A stretch of DNA of 64,000 nucleotides from PALSA-610 sp038213435 (GTDB lineage Bacteria > Actinomycetota > Acidimicrobiia > IMCC26256 > PALSA-610): contig JBBQTI010000013.1 of assembly GCA_038213435.1 (NCBI GenBank), forward strand, positions 19,110 through 83,109, in the 5' to 3' direction. The notes under the pieces were generated by a model that was given only the letters and a program-made list of their open reading frames with translations, was not told the DNA's origin and did no database searches. Of this stretch, positions 8,247 to 16,984 are shown piece by piece; the first letter of the stretch is position 1, and every line of letters starts with the position of its first letter. The position numbers were made by a program, and so were the translations under genes.

Positions 8247-8795
8247 ATGCCGGTCAAGGAAGGACCCGTCCCGCCGTTCCCTGAAGGCGCCGACCCCGAC
8301 GAGTACGACCGGCTTCGTCGCCGCGTGCTGTGGAAGATGCCGAGCGGGCTCTACGTCGTCGGCTCGACCGACCGGGCCGAGCGCCGCAACGCCATGACCC
8401 TGAGCTGGGTGACGCAGGTGTCGTTCGAGCCGAAGTGGATCGGCATCGGAGTGGAGCGCGAGGCGTTCACGCGCGAGCTGATCGCAGCAAGTGGGGTGTT
8501 CAGCCTTTGCATGATCGATCGTGAAGATCGTGCGATCGTGCGCAAGTTCACAAAGCCGGTCGACGTCGATCTCGCGGCCCGCACGTTGAACGGATTCGCC
8601 TATCTCGACGGCCCTGCGACCGGGGCGCCGGTGCTCGCGCAGTCCGTCGCGTACGTCGAATGTGAGGTCCGGCAACCGGTGACCATCGGCAACCACACCC
8701 TGTTCCTCGGCGAGGTGGTCAACGCCGCGTTCTTGCGGGACGAGGAAACCGAGGTCCTGCGCATGGAGGACACCCGCATGAGCTACGGCGGCTGA
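8247..8795 (+). CDS. Flavin reductase family protein
   Basis: A 182-aa FMN-binding split-barrel protein (PF01613). The N-terminal half has the usual order: MPSGLYVVGSTD, then NAMTLSWVTQVSFEPKWIGIGVE for isoalloxazine contacts, then FSLCMIDRED. Such proteins reduce FMN or FAD with NAD(P)H for a partner monooxygenase, or act as stand-alone flavin oxidoreductases. No monooxygenase partner is adjacent. The ATG at 8247 lacks a Shine-Dalgarno but has a -10 box at the leaderless distance. Confidence 0.88.
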   Translation: MPVKEGPVPPFPEGADPDEYDRLRRRVLWKMPSGLYVVGSTDRAERRNAMTLSWVTQVSFEPKWIGIGVEREAFTRELIAASGVFSLCMIDREDRAIVRKFTKPVDVDLAARTLNGFAYLDGPATGAPVLAQSVAYVECEVRQPVTIGNHTLFLGEVVNAAFLRDEETEVLRMEDTRMSYGG

Positions 8796-8825
8796 GCGCG
8801 GCCGCCGCTCCGCTCCGTGGAGCGA

Positions 8826-9095
8826 TCAGCCGAAGAGGAGCCGGCGCACGGGCGCGGCGGGAGCGGGGGGCGCCTTGAACGCCCGGTGATACGCGGCCAG
8901 TGCGTTGGCGGCTTCGGTCCGGTTGGCCGCGATGGGGGAGCTCTGCTCGCCGTCACGGTGTTGCCAGTACCAGCGACCCTCCTTCGAGGAGACCTTCCCG
9001 ATGCTCGTGCGGGCGCCGGCGGTGGAGAGGCGGACCTCGGCGCTGCTCAACGAGAGTGGCAGCACCTGTACCTGTCCGTTCACGGCAGTCGTCAT
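8826..9095 (-). CDS. Hypothetical protein (89 aa)
   Basis: No family recognised. The predicted product has a beta-rich core (RWYWQHRDGEQSSP) and ends with an Ala/Pro segment. The start ATG 9095 is well supported by a purine-rich GGAGGAGG about 6 nt upstream on the minus strand. It is convergent with the flavin reductase and divergent from the prenyltransferase. A repetitive run of GGAGG-like triplets precedes the start. Probably a real small cytosolic protein. Confidence 0.55.
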   Translation of the reverse strand: MTTAVNGQVQVLPLSLSSAEVRLSTAGARTSIGKVSSKEGRWYWQHRDGEQSSPIAANRTEAANALAAYHRAFKAPPAPAAPVRRLLFG

Positions 9096-9195
9096 CGTCA
9101 CCTCCTCCACCTCCTTCGCAGGGGTCATCGCTGCGACTCGCCCGGGGGTTACGGGTCAGGGCGTGCTTTCGTCCCGCCTTCTAGGCTTCGGCGTG

Positions 9196-10230
9196 ATGGC
9201 CGACACTTCTGCAGCGCGATCCGCGAAGAGTCCGACGCGAAGTGGACTTTTTCACAGTTGGCGGTACGTGCTCGCCACGACGAATCCGCCACCCGGGCGC
9301 CTGGATCCGGTGTCGAAATGGCTGTATTTGACCCGCGCTGGGGTACTTCCGATGACCCTGGTGGCCGCGGCCATCGCCGGCTTGTTGGCGGTCTACCGGG
9401 GTGCGGACGTCTCCTGGGGCTGGTTCGCCGTGGCGGCCGCCGGCATCGTCCTCGCGCATATGGCGAACAACCTGATGAACGATCTCTTCGACCTCCAGGT
9501 CGGAACCGACCGGGCCGATTACCCCCGTAACCTCTATTCGCCGCACCCGGTACTTTCGGGCGTGATCACGCGCACGGGGCTCGCGACCTGCGCGATCGCC
9601 GTCAACGCGCTGTGTCTGGCGATCATGATCGTGCTGACGGCGGCCCGGGGCTGGCCGATCGTCGGCTTCGCGCTCGGCGGCTTCCTGCTGTCCGCGGCGT
9701 ACACCGCGCCACCGTTGCGCTTGAAGAAGCACGGCCTCGGCGAGCCGACCGTGCTCGTGGTCTGGGGCCCGTTGATGGTCGGCGGCACCTACTACGCGGC
9801 GACGGGCACGATTCCGGGCGCCGTGGTGCTCGCATCGTTCCCGTACGCGCTGCTGTGCACGACCGTGCTGATGGGCAAGCACATCGACAAGATCGCGTGG
9901 GACGCGCCGGACGGCACGCATACGTTGCCGGTGATCATGGGCGAGGCCGCGGCCCGCCGGCTCACCCAGGCGATGTTCGTCGCGTTCTACGTCTCGATCG
10001 CCGCGCTCGTGCTCGCGCGCGTCCTACCCGTGGCCTCGGTGTTGGTCGTGTTTGCATGGCCGCTGCTGCGGCGCACGTTCGCCTACTACTCGCAGCCCAA
10101 ACCCGACGTCTCTCCCATGCCCAATCCCGTGTGGCCACTGTGGTTCGCGGCGCTGTCGTTCCTCGTGACCCGCCGCGCGGGCGGTCTGTTCGTGGTCGGC
10201 CTCGTCATCGGCGCGATTCTCGGTTGGTGA
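9196..10230 (+). CDS. UbiA-family prenyltransferase
   Basis: A 344-aa polytopic membrane enzyme that would transfer a polyprenyl group onto an aromatic or naphthoate acceptor. The first Asp-rich motif is NNLMNDLFDLQVGTDRAD (NDxxDxxxD, about residue 95). A segment GKHIDKIAWDAPDGTHTLPVIMG in the middle holds the second acidic motif (DKIAWD), followed by several helices. It resembles MenA/UbiA relatives, but no quinone pathway genes are adjacent and the second motif is not the classical DxxxD. ATG 9196 (or GTG 9193) follows TAGGCT by 5-8 nt, consistent with a leaderless transcript. Confidence 0.85.
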   Translation: MADTSAARSAKSPTRSGLFHSWRYVLATTNPPPGRLDPVSKWLYLTRAGVLPMTLVAAAIAGLLAVYRGADVSWGWFAVAAAGIVLAHMANNLMNDLFDLQVGTDRADYPRNLYSPHPVLSGVITRTGLATCAIAVNALCLAIMIVLTAARGWPIVGFALGGFLLSAAYTAPPLRLKKHGLGEPTVLVVWGPLMVGGTYYAATGTIPGAVVLASFPYALLCTTVLMGKHIDKIAWDAPDGTHTLPVIMGEAAARRLTQAMFVAFYVSIAALVLARVLPVASVLVVFAWPLLRRTFAYYSQPKPDVSPMPNPVWPLWFAALSFLVTRRAGGLFVVGLVIGAILGW

Positions 10231-10327
10231 TACGGCATTACGAGCCGGCATCGCCGCCGTAGTCATACGACGTTACGCTTCGCGCCGAATGAAGCGGGAC
10301 CCTGCAAACGGGACTCAGGGAGGCGAA

Positions 10328-11971
10328 GTGATCTCCAGCACGATGCAGGACTTCCCGCTGACCATCACCGCCGTATTGCGGCACGGGATGAGCGTCTATG
10401 CCGGCGCCGAGTGTGTCACGTGGAGCGATACAGGGCCTCGGCGCGCCACGTACGGGACCATCGCGGCCAACGCCGGGAGGCTCGCCAACGCGCTCACGCG
10501 TCTCGGTGTGCAGCCGGGCGACCGTGTCGGCACATTCATGTGGAACTCCCAGGAGCACATGGAGGCGTACCTCGCGATTCCGTCGATGGGCGCGGTGCTC
10601 CACACGCTGAACATCCGGCTGTTCCCGGAGCAACTCGCCTACGTGATCAACCACGGCGGCGACAAGGTCGTGCTCGTCGACGATTCGCTCGTGCCGGTGC
10701 TCGGCAAGGTCGTGTCCGAGCTGACCAGCGTCGAGTGCTTCGTGATCGTGGGCGTGGGCGACGGCGACGGCGACGCCGCGGCGCTCGGTACCGACCGTCC
10801 GATCGCGCGCTATTCCGAGCTGCTCGCGCAGGAGTCTCCCGAGGTCGCATGGCCCGACATCGACGAGCACCAGGCCGCGGCAATGTGTTACACGTCCGGA
10901 ACCACCGGCAATCCGAAGGGTGTCGCCTACTCACACCGCTCGGCCTTCTTGCATTCGTTCGCGGCGCTCACGGGCAACGCGTTGGACCTGTCGGAACGCG
11001 ATCGCATCCTCATGATCGTGCCGATGTTCCACGCGAACGCGTGGGGCATTCCCTACGCGGCCTTCCTGTGCGGTGCGTCACTCGTGATGCCGGGCCGGTT
11101 CCTGCAAGCCGAACCGCTGACGCGCATGGTGAAGGAGGAGCGCGTCACGTTCTCGGGCGCGGTGCCGACGATCTGGGCCGACATCTACCGCTACGGCGAA
11201 GACCACGACATCGACCTGTCGAGCATTCGCATGATCGTCTGTGGGGGCTCGGCGGTGCCGCGTTCGCTGATGGAGAACTTCGAGAAGAAGTACGGCGTGC
11301 GCATCATCCAGGCCTGGGGCATGACCGAGACCTCGCCGCTCGCCGCGGTCGCGCACCCGCCCGCCTCCGTCGCGGTCGGTTCGACCGAGGAGATGGACTG
11401 GCGGGCGCGCACCGGCAGGGTCGTCGGCGGGGTCGAGCTGCGGATCGTCGACGACGCCGGAAGGTCGTTGCCCTGGGACGGAGAGGCCGTCGGCGAGATC
11501 GAGGTGCGGGGTCCGTGGATCACGGCCTCCTACTACCGCGATCCGTCCCCCGAGAAGTTCGACGACGGATGGTTGCGTACCGGCGACGTCGGCAGTGTCT
11601 CGCCCGAGGGATTCATCCAGATCACCGACCGGGCGAAGGACGTGATCAAGTCCGGCGGTGAATGGATCAGCTCGGTCGAGCTCGAGAATCTCTTGATGGG
11701 TCATCCCGACGTGCTCGAGGCGAGCGTCATCGGGGTTCCCGACCCGCGCTGGGACGAGCGTCCGCTCGCCTGCGTCGTGCGCAAGGGCGATTCGAAGGTC
11801 GACGCGGCGGCGCTCGCCGGTTACTTGGGTGGGCACGTGGCCAAATGGCAGATACCGGAACGATGGAGCTTCATCGACGAGGTTCCGAAGACGTCGGTCG
11901 GAAAGTTCGACAAGAAGGTGTTGCGGGCCCGCCACCAGAAGGGTGAGCTCTCCATTGAACAACTGGATTGA
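10328..11971 (+). CDS. Long/medium-chain acyl-CoA synthetase (AMP-forming)
   Basis: A 547-aa ANL-superfamily ligase that activates a carboxylic acid to its CoA thioester through an acyl-AMP. The P-loop YTSGTTGNPKGV (about residue 186), the A5-type motif QAWGMTETSPL, the hinge GWLRTGDVG, and the C-terminal lysine in KTSVGKFDKK are all present. The start chosen is GTG 10328 with AGGGAGG 4 nt upstream; ATG 10289 is possible. It overlaps the following Nudix gene, suggesting co-translation. The chain-length specificity cannot be read from sequence. Confidence 0.92.
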   Translation: MISSTMQDFPLTITAVLRHGMSVYAGAECVTWSDTGPRRATYGTIAANAGRLANALTRLGVQPGDRVGTFMWNSQEHMEAYLAIPSMGAVLHTLNIRLFPEQLAYVINHGGDKVVLVDDSLVPVLGKVVSELTSVECFVIVGVGDGDGDAAALGTDRPIARYSELLAQESPEVAWPDIDEHQAAAMCYTSGTTGNPKGVAYSHRSAFLHSFAALTGNALDLSERDRILMIVPMFHANAWGIPYAAFLCGASLVMPGRFLQAEPLTRMVKEERVTFSGAVPTIWADIYRYGEDHDIDLSSIRMIVCGGSAVPRSLMENFEKKYGVRIIQAWGMTETSPLAAVAHPPASVAVGSTEEMDWRARTGRVVGGVELRIVDDAGRSLPWDGEAVGEIEVRGPWITASYYRDPSPEKFDDGWLRTGDVGSVSPEGFIQITDRAKDVIKSGGEWISSVELENLLMGHPDVLEASVIGVPDPRWDERPLACVVRKGDSKVDAAALAGYLGGHVAKWQIPERWSFIDEVPKTSVGKFDKKVLRARHQKGELSIEQLD

Positions 11972-12674
11972 GCAACGCAGAACCGCAAAGGCGCCGGGCG
12001 CGGCGAACGGAGTCGACGCGGCTCCGGCCGCGACGGTGGTGCTGCTGCGCGACGGATCCGGGGGCCTCGAGGTCCTGCTCGCGCAACGGTCGTCGAAGCT
12101 GGCCTTCCACGGCGGCGCATGGGTGTTTCCCGGCGGGCGTATCGATCCCGGCGACTACGGCGACGCGCCCGACGATCTCGCCGGCGCCGCGCGTCGCGCC
12201 GCGGTGCGCGAGGCGAAGGAGGAGGCGGGCGTCGACGTCGACGCGGAAGCGCTCGTGCACCTCTCGAACTGGACGACGCCCGAGGGATCCCCGAAGCGGT
12301 TCGCGACGTGGTTCTTCGTCGGGCCGGTCGCCGGCGGCGACGAGGTCGCCGACGGCGCCGAGACGGAAGTGCTGCAGTGGTTCGGTCCCGACGAGGCCCT
12401 TGCCGCGCGTGCAGCAGGCGAGATCGAGCTCGCGCCGCCGCAGTACGTGACGCTGCTCGACCTCCGCGCGTTCGCGACGGTGGCCGACGCGATGACCGCA
12501 ATCGAGGCGGCGGAATCGGTCGACTATCTACCGCGATTCCATTTCGTCGACGAAGGCGCGATGTGCATCTATCCCGAAGACGTCGCCTACCCCGACGTTG
12601 GGCTCCTCGAGACGCCCGGCCCTCGCCACCGGCTCTACTTGCGTGGCGAGGCTTGGGAGTACATCCGCGACTGA
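11943..12674 (+). CDS. Nudix hydrolase (NUDT7/19-like)
   Basis: A 243-aa Nudix-fold hydrolase. The Nudix box is split by an insertion, GGRIDPGDYGD...AARRAAVREAKEEAGVDV, as in NUDT19/NUDT7-type CoA diphosphatases. The core REAKEEAGV residues that bind metal are intact. Its start (GTG 11943, or TTG 11955) lies inside the end of the acyl-CoA synthetase gene, so the two are translationally linked. A role in hydrolysing CoA or acyl-CoA, next to an enzyme that makes acyl-CoA, is a plausible inference. It ends 5 bp from the convergent peroxiredoxin gene. Confidence 0.85.
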   Translation: MSSPLNNWIEQRRTAKAPGAANGVDAAPAATVVLLRDGSGGLEVLLAQRSSKLAFHGGAWVFPGGRIDPGDYGDAPDDLAGAARRAAVREAKEEAGVDVDAEALVHLSNWTTPEGSPKRFATWFFVGPVAGGDEVADGAETEVLQWFGPDEALAARAAGEIELAPPQYVTLLDLRAFATVADAMTAIEAAESVDYLPRFHFVDEGAMCIYPEDVAYPDVGLLETPGPRHRLYLRGEAWEYIRD

Positions 12675-12678
12675 CGCG

Positions 12679-13314
12679 TTACTTGTCGGGCTGCGGCGTG
12701 ATCCGGAGGTACGGCTTCAGCGCTTTCCATCCCTTGGGGAACTTCGCCTTGGCGTCCTCGTCGGAGACTGCCGGGACGATGATGACGTCCTCGCCGTTCT
12801 TCCAGTTGACCGGTGTCGCCACGCTGTAGCCGGCGGTCAGCTGCAGCGAGTCGATCACGCGCAGGATCTCGTCGAAATTACGACCGGTCGACGCCGGATA
12901 GGTGATGATCAGCTTCACCTTCTTGTCGGCGCCGATGATGAAGACCGAACGCACGGTGAGCGTGTCGCTCGCGTTGGGGTGGATCATGTCGTAGAGGTCC
13001 GAGACCTTGTGATCGGAGTCGGCGATGAGCGGGAAGTTCAACTTCACGCCTTGCGTCTCCTCGATGTCGTCGGCCCAACCCTTGTGGTTGCCGAGCTCGT
13101 CGACGGACAAGCCGAGGATCTTCACGTTGCGCGCGTCGAACTCGGGCTTCAGCTTCGCGACCGCGCCGAGCTCGGTCGTGCACACGGGGGTGAAGTCCTT
13201 CGGGTGTGAGAACAGGACCCCCCAGCTGTCGCCCAGGTAGTCGTAGAAGTTGATCGTGCCTTCGGTGGTCTCGGCCGTGAAGTTCGGGGCAACGTCTCCC
13301 AGTCGCAGCGCCAT
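12679..13314 (-). CDS. 1-Cys peroxiredoxin (Prx6 type)
   Basis: A 211-aa thiol peroxidase that reduces H2O2 and organic peroxides in the cytosol. The peroxidatic cysteine is in HPKDFTPVCTTELG (PxxxT/SxxC, about residue 45). The C-terminal arm (ATPVNWKNGEDVIIVPAVSDEDA) is the dimerisation region typical of Prx6, and length matches the family. The ATG at 13314 follows AAAGAGG on the minus strand. It is divergent from an MFS transporter; a 7-bp inverted repeat lies between the two starts. Confidence 0.93.
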   Translation of the reverse strand: MALRLGDVAPNFTAETTEGTINFYDYLGDSWGVLFSHPKDFTPVCTTELGAVAKLKPEFDARNVKILGLSVDELGNHKGWADDIEETQGVKLNFPLIADSDHKVSDLYDMIHPNASDTLTVRSVFIIGADKKVKLIITYPASTGRNFDEILRVIDSLQLTAGYSVATPVNWKNGEDVIIVPAVSDEDAKAKFPKGWKALKPYLRITPQPDK

Positions 13315-13364
13315 GCGATGCCTCTTTCGTCAGTTGGTCCGGTCGGGTGAAAACCCCGGCAAAT

Positions 13365-13387
13365 AGGTCGGGATTTGCAACCGACCT
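13365..13387. promoter_or_regulatory. Inverted repeat in divergent promoter region
   Basis: AGGTCGG (13365-13371) and CCGACCT (13381-13387) form a perfect 7-bp inverted repeat with a 9-nt spacer. It is placed between the divergent peroxiredoxin and MFS genes. It may be a repressor or redox-regulator site, but no regulator gene is nearby. Confidence 0.4.
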
Positions 13388-13411
13388 GCCCTCGGTATTG
13401 TTCCGCGTGCT

Positions 13412-14698
13412 GTGACCGCTGCACCTCCGGGCCGGCGCCGAGCCCTCACTCGTCGGGTACGCGGTCTCGCGATCGACGTCTCGCCGCTGCGCGCCTCGCG
13501 CGACTACCGGCTGCTCTGGACGGGCGAGCTCGTCTCCCAGATCGGGAGCCAGTTCACGGTCGTCGCGCTGCTCGTTCAGGTCTACGACCTGACCCACTCG
13601 TCGGCCGCGGTCGGGCTGATCGGCGCCGTGCAACTGGTCCCGATGGTGCTCGTGTCGATCGGCTTCGGCCCGCAGATCGACCGGCGCGATCGTCGGGTCC
13701 TGTTGATCGGCGCGCAGTTCGGGCTCATGGCCGCGTCCGGCCTGTTGCTCCTTGGCGCGGTGCACGGTCATCCGCCATTGGCGCTGGTTTACGGCGCCGC
13801 CGCGTTGAACGCCGCGTTCGTGTCGGTCTCGATGCCGACCCGGGCCGCGATGACGCCCAACCTCGTGCCGCCCGGCATGCTGGCGCAGTCGGCCGCGCTC
13901 AACCAGGTCATGTGGAACGGCGCCGGCGTCGTCGGCCCGGCGCTCGGCGGACTCGTGGTCGGGACGGCCGGGCTCTCCTGGGCCTACGGCATCGACCTGG
14001 CGAGCTACGGCGCCGCGCTCACGGCCGCATTCCTCCTGCACTCGCAGCGGCCCGCTCCGGCGGAGGGCGCCGAGGACGACGTCGGGTTCGCGGCCGTGTT
14101 CAACGGACTGCGCTACGTGAAGGGCAAGCGAGTGCTCCAGTCGACGTTCACCGTCGACATCGTCGCGATGGTGTTCGGCATGCCGCGCGTGCTCTTCCCC
14201 GTGCTCGCCGAGACGCGGTTCCACCGCGGTCCCGAAGCGGTCGGTTGGCTGCTGAGCGCGGTGGCGCTGGGTGCGGTGATGGCGGCCCTGAGCTCGGGCT
14301 GGGTCGGCCGGGTCCGGCGCCTGGGTCTCGCCATCCTTCTCGCGGTTGTCGTGTGGGGTGTCGCGATAACCGCGTTCGGGCTGGTGGGGGCCAACCTCGG
14401 GCTCGCGCTCGTCCTTCTCGCGATCGCGGGAGCGGCCGATGTGATCTCCGCGGTATTTCGCAACACACTCCAACAGCTCGTCGTACCCGACGGCCTACGG
14501 GGGCGGCTGGCATCGTTGAACATCTTCGTCGTCACGGGTGGTCCGCGTCTGGGTGACCTGGAGGGTGGTCTGGTTGCGAGCGCGTTCACGCCGACCGTCT
14601 CGGTCGTGTCCGGCGGATTGCTGTGTCTCGCCGGCGTCGCCGCAATCGCGACGACGGTGCCGCGATTCGCGCGGTGGCGTGTCGGCGATCCGCCGTGA
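13412..14698 (+). CDS. MFS transporter
   Basis: A 428-aa membrane transporter of the same MFS_3/EntS-like group as the 872-2164 gene. The N-terminal helix pattern (YRLLWTGELVSQIGSQFTVVALLVQVYDL) and the inter-helix region (GFGPQIDRRDRRVLL) are characteristic. Around 12 hydrophobic segments are evident. The start is GTG 13412. The substrate is not predictable; it lies alone between the divergent peroxiredoxin and DUF3052. Confidence 0.85.
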   Translation: MTAAPPGRRRALTRRVRGLAIDVSPLRASRDYRLLWTGELVSQIGSQFTVVALLVQVYDLTHSSAAVGLIGAVQLVPMVLVSIGFGPQIDRRDRRVLLIGAQFGLMAASGLLLLGAVHGHPPLALVYGAAALNAAFVSVSMPTRAAMTPNLVPPGMLAQSAALNQVMWNGAGVVGPALGGLVVGTAGLSWAYGIDLASYGAALTAAFLLHSQRPAPAEGAEDDVGFAAVFNGLRYVKGKRVLQSTFTVDIVAMVFGMPRVLFPVLAETRFHRGPEAVGWLLSAVALGAVMAALSSGWVGRVRRLGLAILLAVVVWGVAITAFGLVGANLGLALVLLAIAGAADVISAVFRNTLQQLVVPDGLRGRLASLNIFVVTGGPRLGDLEGGLVASAFTPTVSVVSGGLLCLAGVAAIATTVPRFARWRVGDPP

Positions 14699-14734
14699 TT
14701 GACCGCACGGTTCAACCGCGATTGACTGCGACTC

Positions 14735-15163
14735 GTGGCGGGGTACTCGGGGACGCCCCTTCCCCAGAAGCTCGGCATCAAGCCGGGGGCACGCCTCGCG
14801 CTCGTGCGCGCTCCCGCAGGTTTCGAGCGCGCGCTCAATCCGCTTCCGGATGGTGTGCGACTACGCACGCAGGCGCGCGGTGCGCAAGACATCGTGCTCT
14901 TCTTCGCGACGCGTCACGCCGAGCTCGAACGTCGCTTCGACGGGTTGGCGCGCACGATCGAACCCGCGGGTGGGTTGTGGATCGCTTGGCCCAAGCGCAC
15001 CGCGGGCGTCGCGACCGATCTGCGCGAGGGCATCGTGCGCGAGCTCGGACTCGCGCACGGTCTCGTCGACAACAAGGTGTGCGCGGTCGACGACACGTGG
15101 TCGGGTTTGCGTTTCGTGTTCCGCCTCCGCGACCGGGCGGCGCGCAACGGCAGTTCGCGTTGA
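14735..15163 (+). CDS. DUF3052 family protein
   Basis: A 142-aa protein matching the actinobacterial DUF3052 family by its N-terminus (AGYSGTPLPQKLGIKPG), the DIVLFFATRHAELERRF segment and the C-terminal DDTWSGLRFVFR. It is cytosolic with no membrane segment. Members are widespread in actinomycetes but have no established biochemical role. The start is GTG 14735, 36 bp after the MFS gene. It is convergent with the GNAT gene. Confidence 0.85.
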   Translation: MAGYSGTPLPQKLGIKPGARLALVRAPAGFERALNPLPDGVRLRTQARGAQDIVLFFATRHAELERRFDGLARTIEPAGGLWIAWPKRTAGVATDLREGIVRELGLAHGLVDNKVCAVDDTWSGLRFVFRLRDRAARNGSSR

Positions 15164-15185
15164 CGCGGCGTCGGTTCGACGCGGC

Positions 15186-15731
15186 TCAGCTCGCGCGCAC
15201 CAGCGGTAGCGAGGCTTCGTACTCGCCGCCCGCCCAGCGAACTTTCGCGTCGGGAACGAGCTTGTGGACCAGTCCGAGCGCGGCCCGGTTGTCGGGCAGC
15301 ATGGTCGCCACGAAGGTGTCGTAGCCCCGGTCGGCGGCGAGGCCGGCGAGCCGCAGGGCCAGCCGCTTCCCGACGCCCCGGTGCTGCCAGGCGTCCTCCA
15401 CGGTCATGGCGATCTCGGCCTGGTGACTGGCGCCGGGGTCCCGGTCGGGCCTGCCGTCGTAGCGGGCCACGGCCACGATCTCGTCGCCGTCCAGGGCGAC
15501 CAGTGCGTCCCGGCGCCCATGGTCGACGTCGGCGAGGCGGAGCAGGGCGGCGCGTGGCGGTCGGGCGATCGGCGAGAAGAACCGGAAGTGCACGCTCGAC
15601 GGGGACAAGCGCGTGAACAGGCGCGCGAGGCGCTCGACGTCGTCGATCGCGATGGGGCGGACCGTCAGCTCGATGTCATCCACTCGCATGACGTCGCGGT
15701 CGACGCGAGGGTCGGGGTCGATGTCGTTCAT
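15186..15731 (-). CDS. GNAT-family N-acetyltransferase
   Basis: A 181-aa acetyltransferase fold (PF00583). The acetyl-CoA-binding motif A is VEDAWQHRGVGKRLALRLAGLA (Q-x-x-G-x-G/A type, about residue 110), and the N-terminal region LARLFTRLSPSSVHFRFFSP is typical of GNAT domains also found fused to acetyl-CoA synthetases. It starts at ATG 15731, overlapping the thioesterase stop in an ATGA. It is the last gene of a TetR-thioesterase-GNAT operon. The substrate is unknown. Confidence 0.85.
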   Translation of the reverse strand: MNDIDPDPRVDRDVMRVDDIELTVRPIAIDDVERLARLFTRLSPSSVHFRFFSPIARPPRAALLRLADVDHGRRDALVALDGDEIVAVARYDGRPDRDPGASHQAEIAMTVEDAWQHRGVGKRLALRLAGLAADRGYDTFVATMLPDNRAALGLVHKLVPDAKVRWAGGEYEASLPLVRAS

Positions 15732-16252
15732 CGCGCTCCCCCTTGGACGAGGCACGTCGACTTCGCGTGGGCGTAGAGCGTTCCCGCGTCGTCGTAGACG
15801 CGCGCTTCGGTGGGCGCGATGCGCCCACCTCGATGCACGACCCGACCCTCGGCGTGCACACGTCCCGTCGCTTGTGTGATCGCGCGGACGAAGTTGGTGC
15901 TCAACTCGAGCGTCGTGAAGGCCGCGTCGGCGGGGAGGGTCGACGAAACCGCGCAACCCATCGCCGTGTCGACCAACGTCGCGACGACGCCACCGTGCAT
16001 CGTGCCCGTCGGGTTCTCGTGCAGCTCGTCGGCCACGACCGAGAACACGGTGCGTCCGCGTTCGAGCTCGTCGAAGGAGAGGCCGAGCAGCTCGGCGGCC
16101 GGCGGGGGCGACGCGTCACCGCGTTTGATCGCGGCGAGTCGTTCGTATCCGTCGAGTCCACGCAGCCGGAAACGCATGCGGGCCGGATCGGTCCAGGTGA
16201 TCGTGCGCGAGCGCACGCCTTCGATGTGTGACGTTTCGGTGTCGGTACGCAT
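15728..16252 (-). CDS. PaaI-family (hotdog) thioesterase
   Basis: A 174-aa hotdog-fold acyl-CoA thioesterase. The diagnostic segment ENPTGTMHGGVVATLVDTAMGCAV holds the HGG motif at the active site, and ELSTNFVRAI follows on the next strand. An N-terminal extension (about 60 residues) precedes the hotdog domain. The ATG at 16252 shares one base with the TGA of the TetR gene, and its own stop overlaps the GNAT start. This tight operon suggests the TetR protein controls thioesterase and acetyltransferase expression. Confidence 0.88.
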   Translation of the reverse strand: MRTDTETSHIEGVRSRTITWTDPARMRFRLRGLDGYERLAAIKRGDASPPPAAELLGLSFDELERGRTVFSVVADELHENPTGTMHGGVVATLVDTAMGCAVSSTLPADAAFTTLELSTNFVRAITQATGRVHAEGRVVHRGGRIAPTEARVYDDAGTLYAHAKSTCLVQGGAR

Positions 16253-16869
16253 CACAGTTGTCCCTCCTTCACGCGCAGAGACGCAACGTGGTCGACGAGG
16301 TGGTCGACGACGCGGTCCATGTGCGCGGGGTCGTCGTAGAGTCTCGAGAGCATCAACGCGCCTTCGAGCGCGGCCGTGATCGTCGACGCGAGTGCGTAGG
16401 GATCGGTGTCGGCCGCCAGGGAGCCGGCGGCCTTGCCGTCCTTCACGATGCGGCCGACGAGCCGATGCCACAGCGACATCGACGCGCGGGCCCGGTCGCG
16501 CAGATCGGGGTGGGTGTCGTCGGCGTCGATCGCGGTGTTCATGATCGGGCAGCCGCCCTCGACCGCGGGCCGGCGGGCATTTTCCGCGAACGCTCGGATC
16601 ATGCGAGACAGCCGGTCGATCGCGTCGGTCGCGCCGTCCTGCGAGCGGGCGAGGCTCTCGGTGACCCGGGTCATCGCATAGTCGTAGGCCTCGAACGCGA
16701 GCTGCTCCTTGGAGCCGAAATGGTTGTAGATCCCGCCTTTCTCGAGCCCGGTGGCACCGATGAGATCGCGCAACGACGCGCCCACGAAACCCTGGCGGTT
16801 GAAGACCGGCGCCGCCAGCTCGACGATGCGCTGGCGGGTGCGCTCGCCCTTCGTCGTCGTTCGGATCAT
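16252..16869 (-). CDS. TetR-family regulator
   Basis: A 205-aa repressor with an N-terminal TetR HTH (about residues 5-50, RQRIVELAAPVFNRQGFVGASLRDLIGATGLEKGGIYNHFGSKE in pieces) and a ligand-binding C-terminal domain containing ENARRPAVEGGCPIMNTAIDADD, as in the TetR_C_6/YcdC-like group. ATG 16869 is chosen for its AAGGAG Shine-Dalgarno. A perfect 14-bp palindrome lies 44-57 bp upstream and is the likely autoregulatory operator. First gene of the TetR-thioesterase-GNAT operon. Confidence 0.9.
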   Translation of the reverse strand: MIRTTTKGERTRQRIVELAAPVFNRQGFVGASLRDLIGATGLEKGGIYNHFGSKEQLAFEAYDYAMTRVTESLARSQDGATDAIDRLSRMIRAFAENARRPAVEGGCPIMNTAIDADDTHPDLRDRARASMSLWHRLVGRIVKDGKAAGSLAADTDPYALASTITAALEGALMLSRLYDDPAHMDRVVDHLVDHVASLRVKEGQL

Positions 16870-16912
16870 TGCTGCTCCTTCGTCCCTCACGAGCCGGCAA
16901 CCTGGCGAAGAA

Positions 16913-16926
16913 ACCGACCGGTCGGT
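16913..16926. promoter_or_regulatory. TetR operator palindrome
   Basis: ACCGACCGGTCGGT is a perfect 14-bp palindrome 44 bp upstream of the TetR-thioesterase-GNAT operon and about 58 bp upstream of the divergent SRAP gene. The TetR protein encoded by the adjacent gene is the natural candidate to bind it. Confidence 0.75.
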
Positions 16927-16971
16927 CTGATTGTGGGGCGAACGAGGCCTTTTGTCAAGAGCGGATCCCGG

Positions 16972-16984
16972 TACGGTCCGAGAG
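16972..16984 (+). promoter_or_regulatory. Leaderless -10 box of SRAP gene
   Basis: TACGGT at 16972-16977 is followed by exactly 7 nt and the ATG at 16985. A TTGTCA at 16952-16957 could serve as a -35 element although the 14-nt spacer is short. This predicts a transcript starting at the initiation codon. Confidence 0.6.
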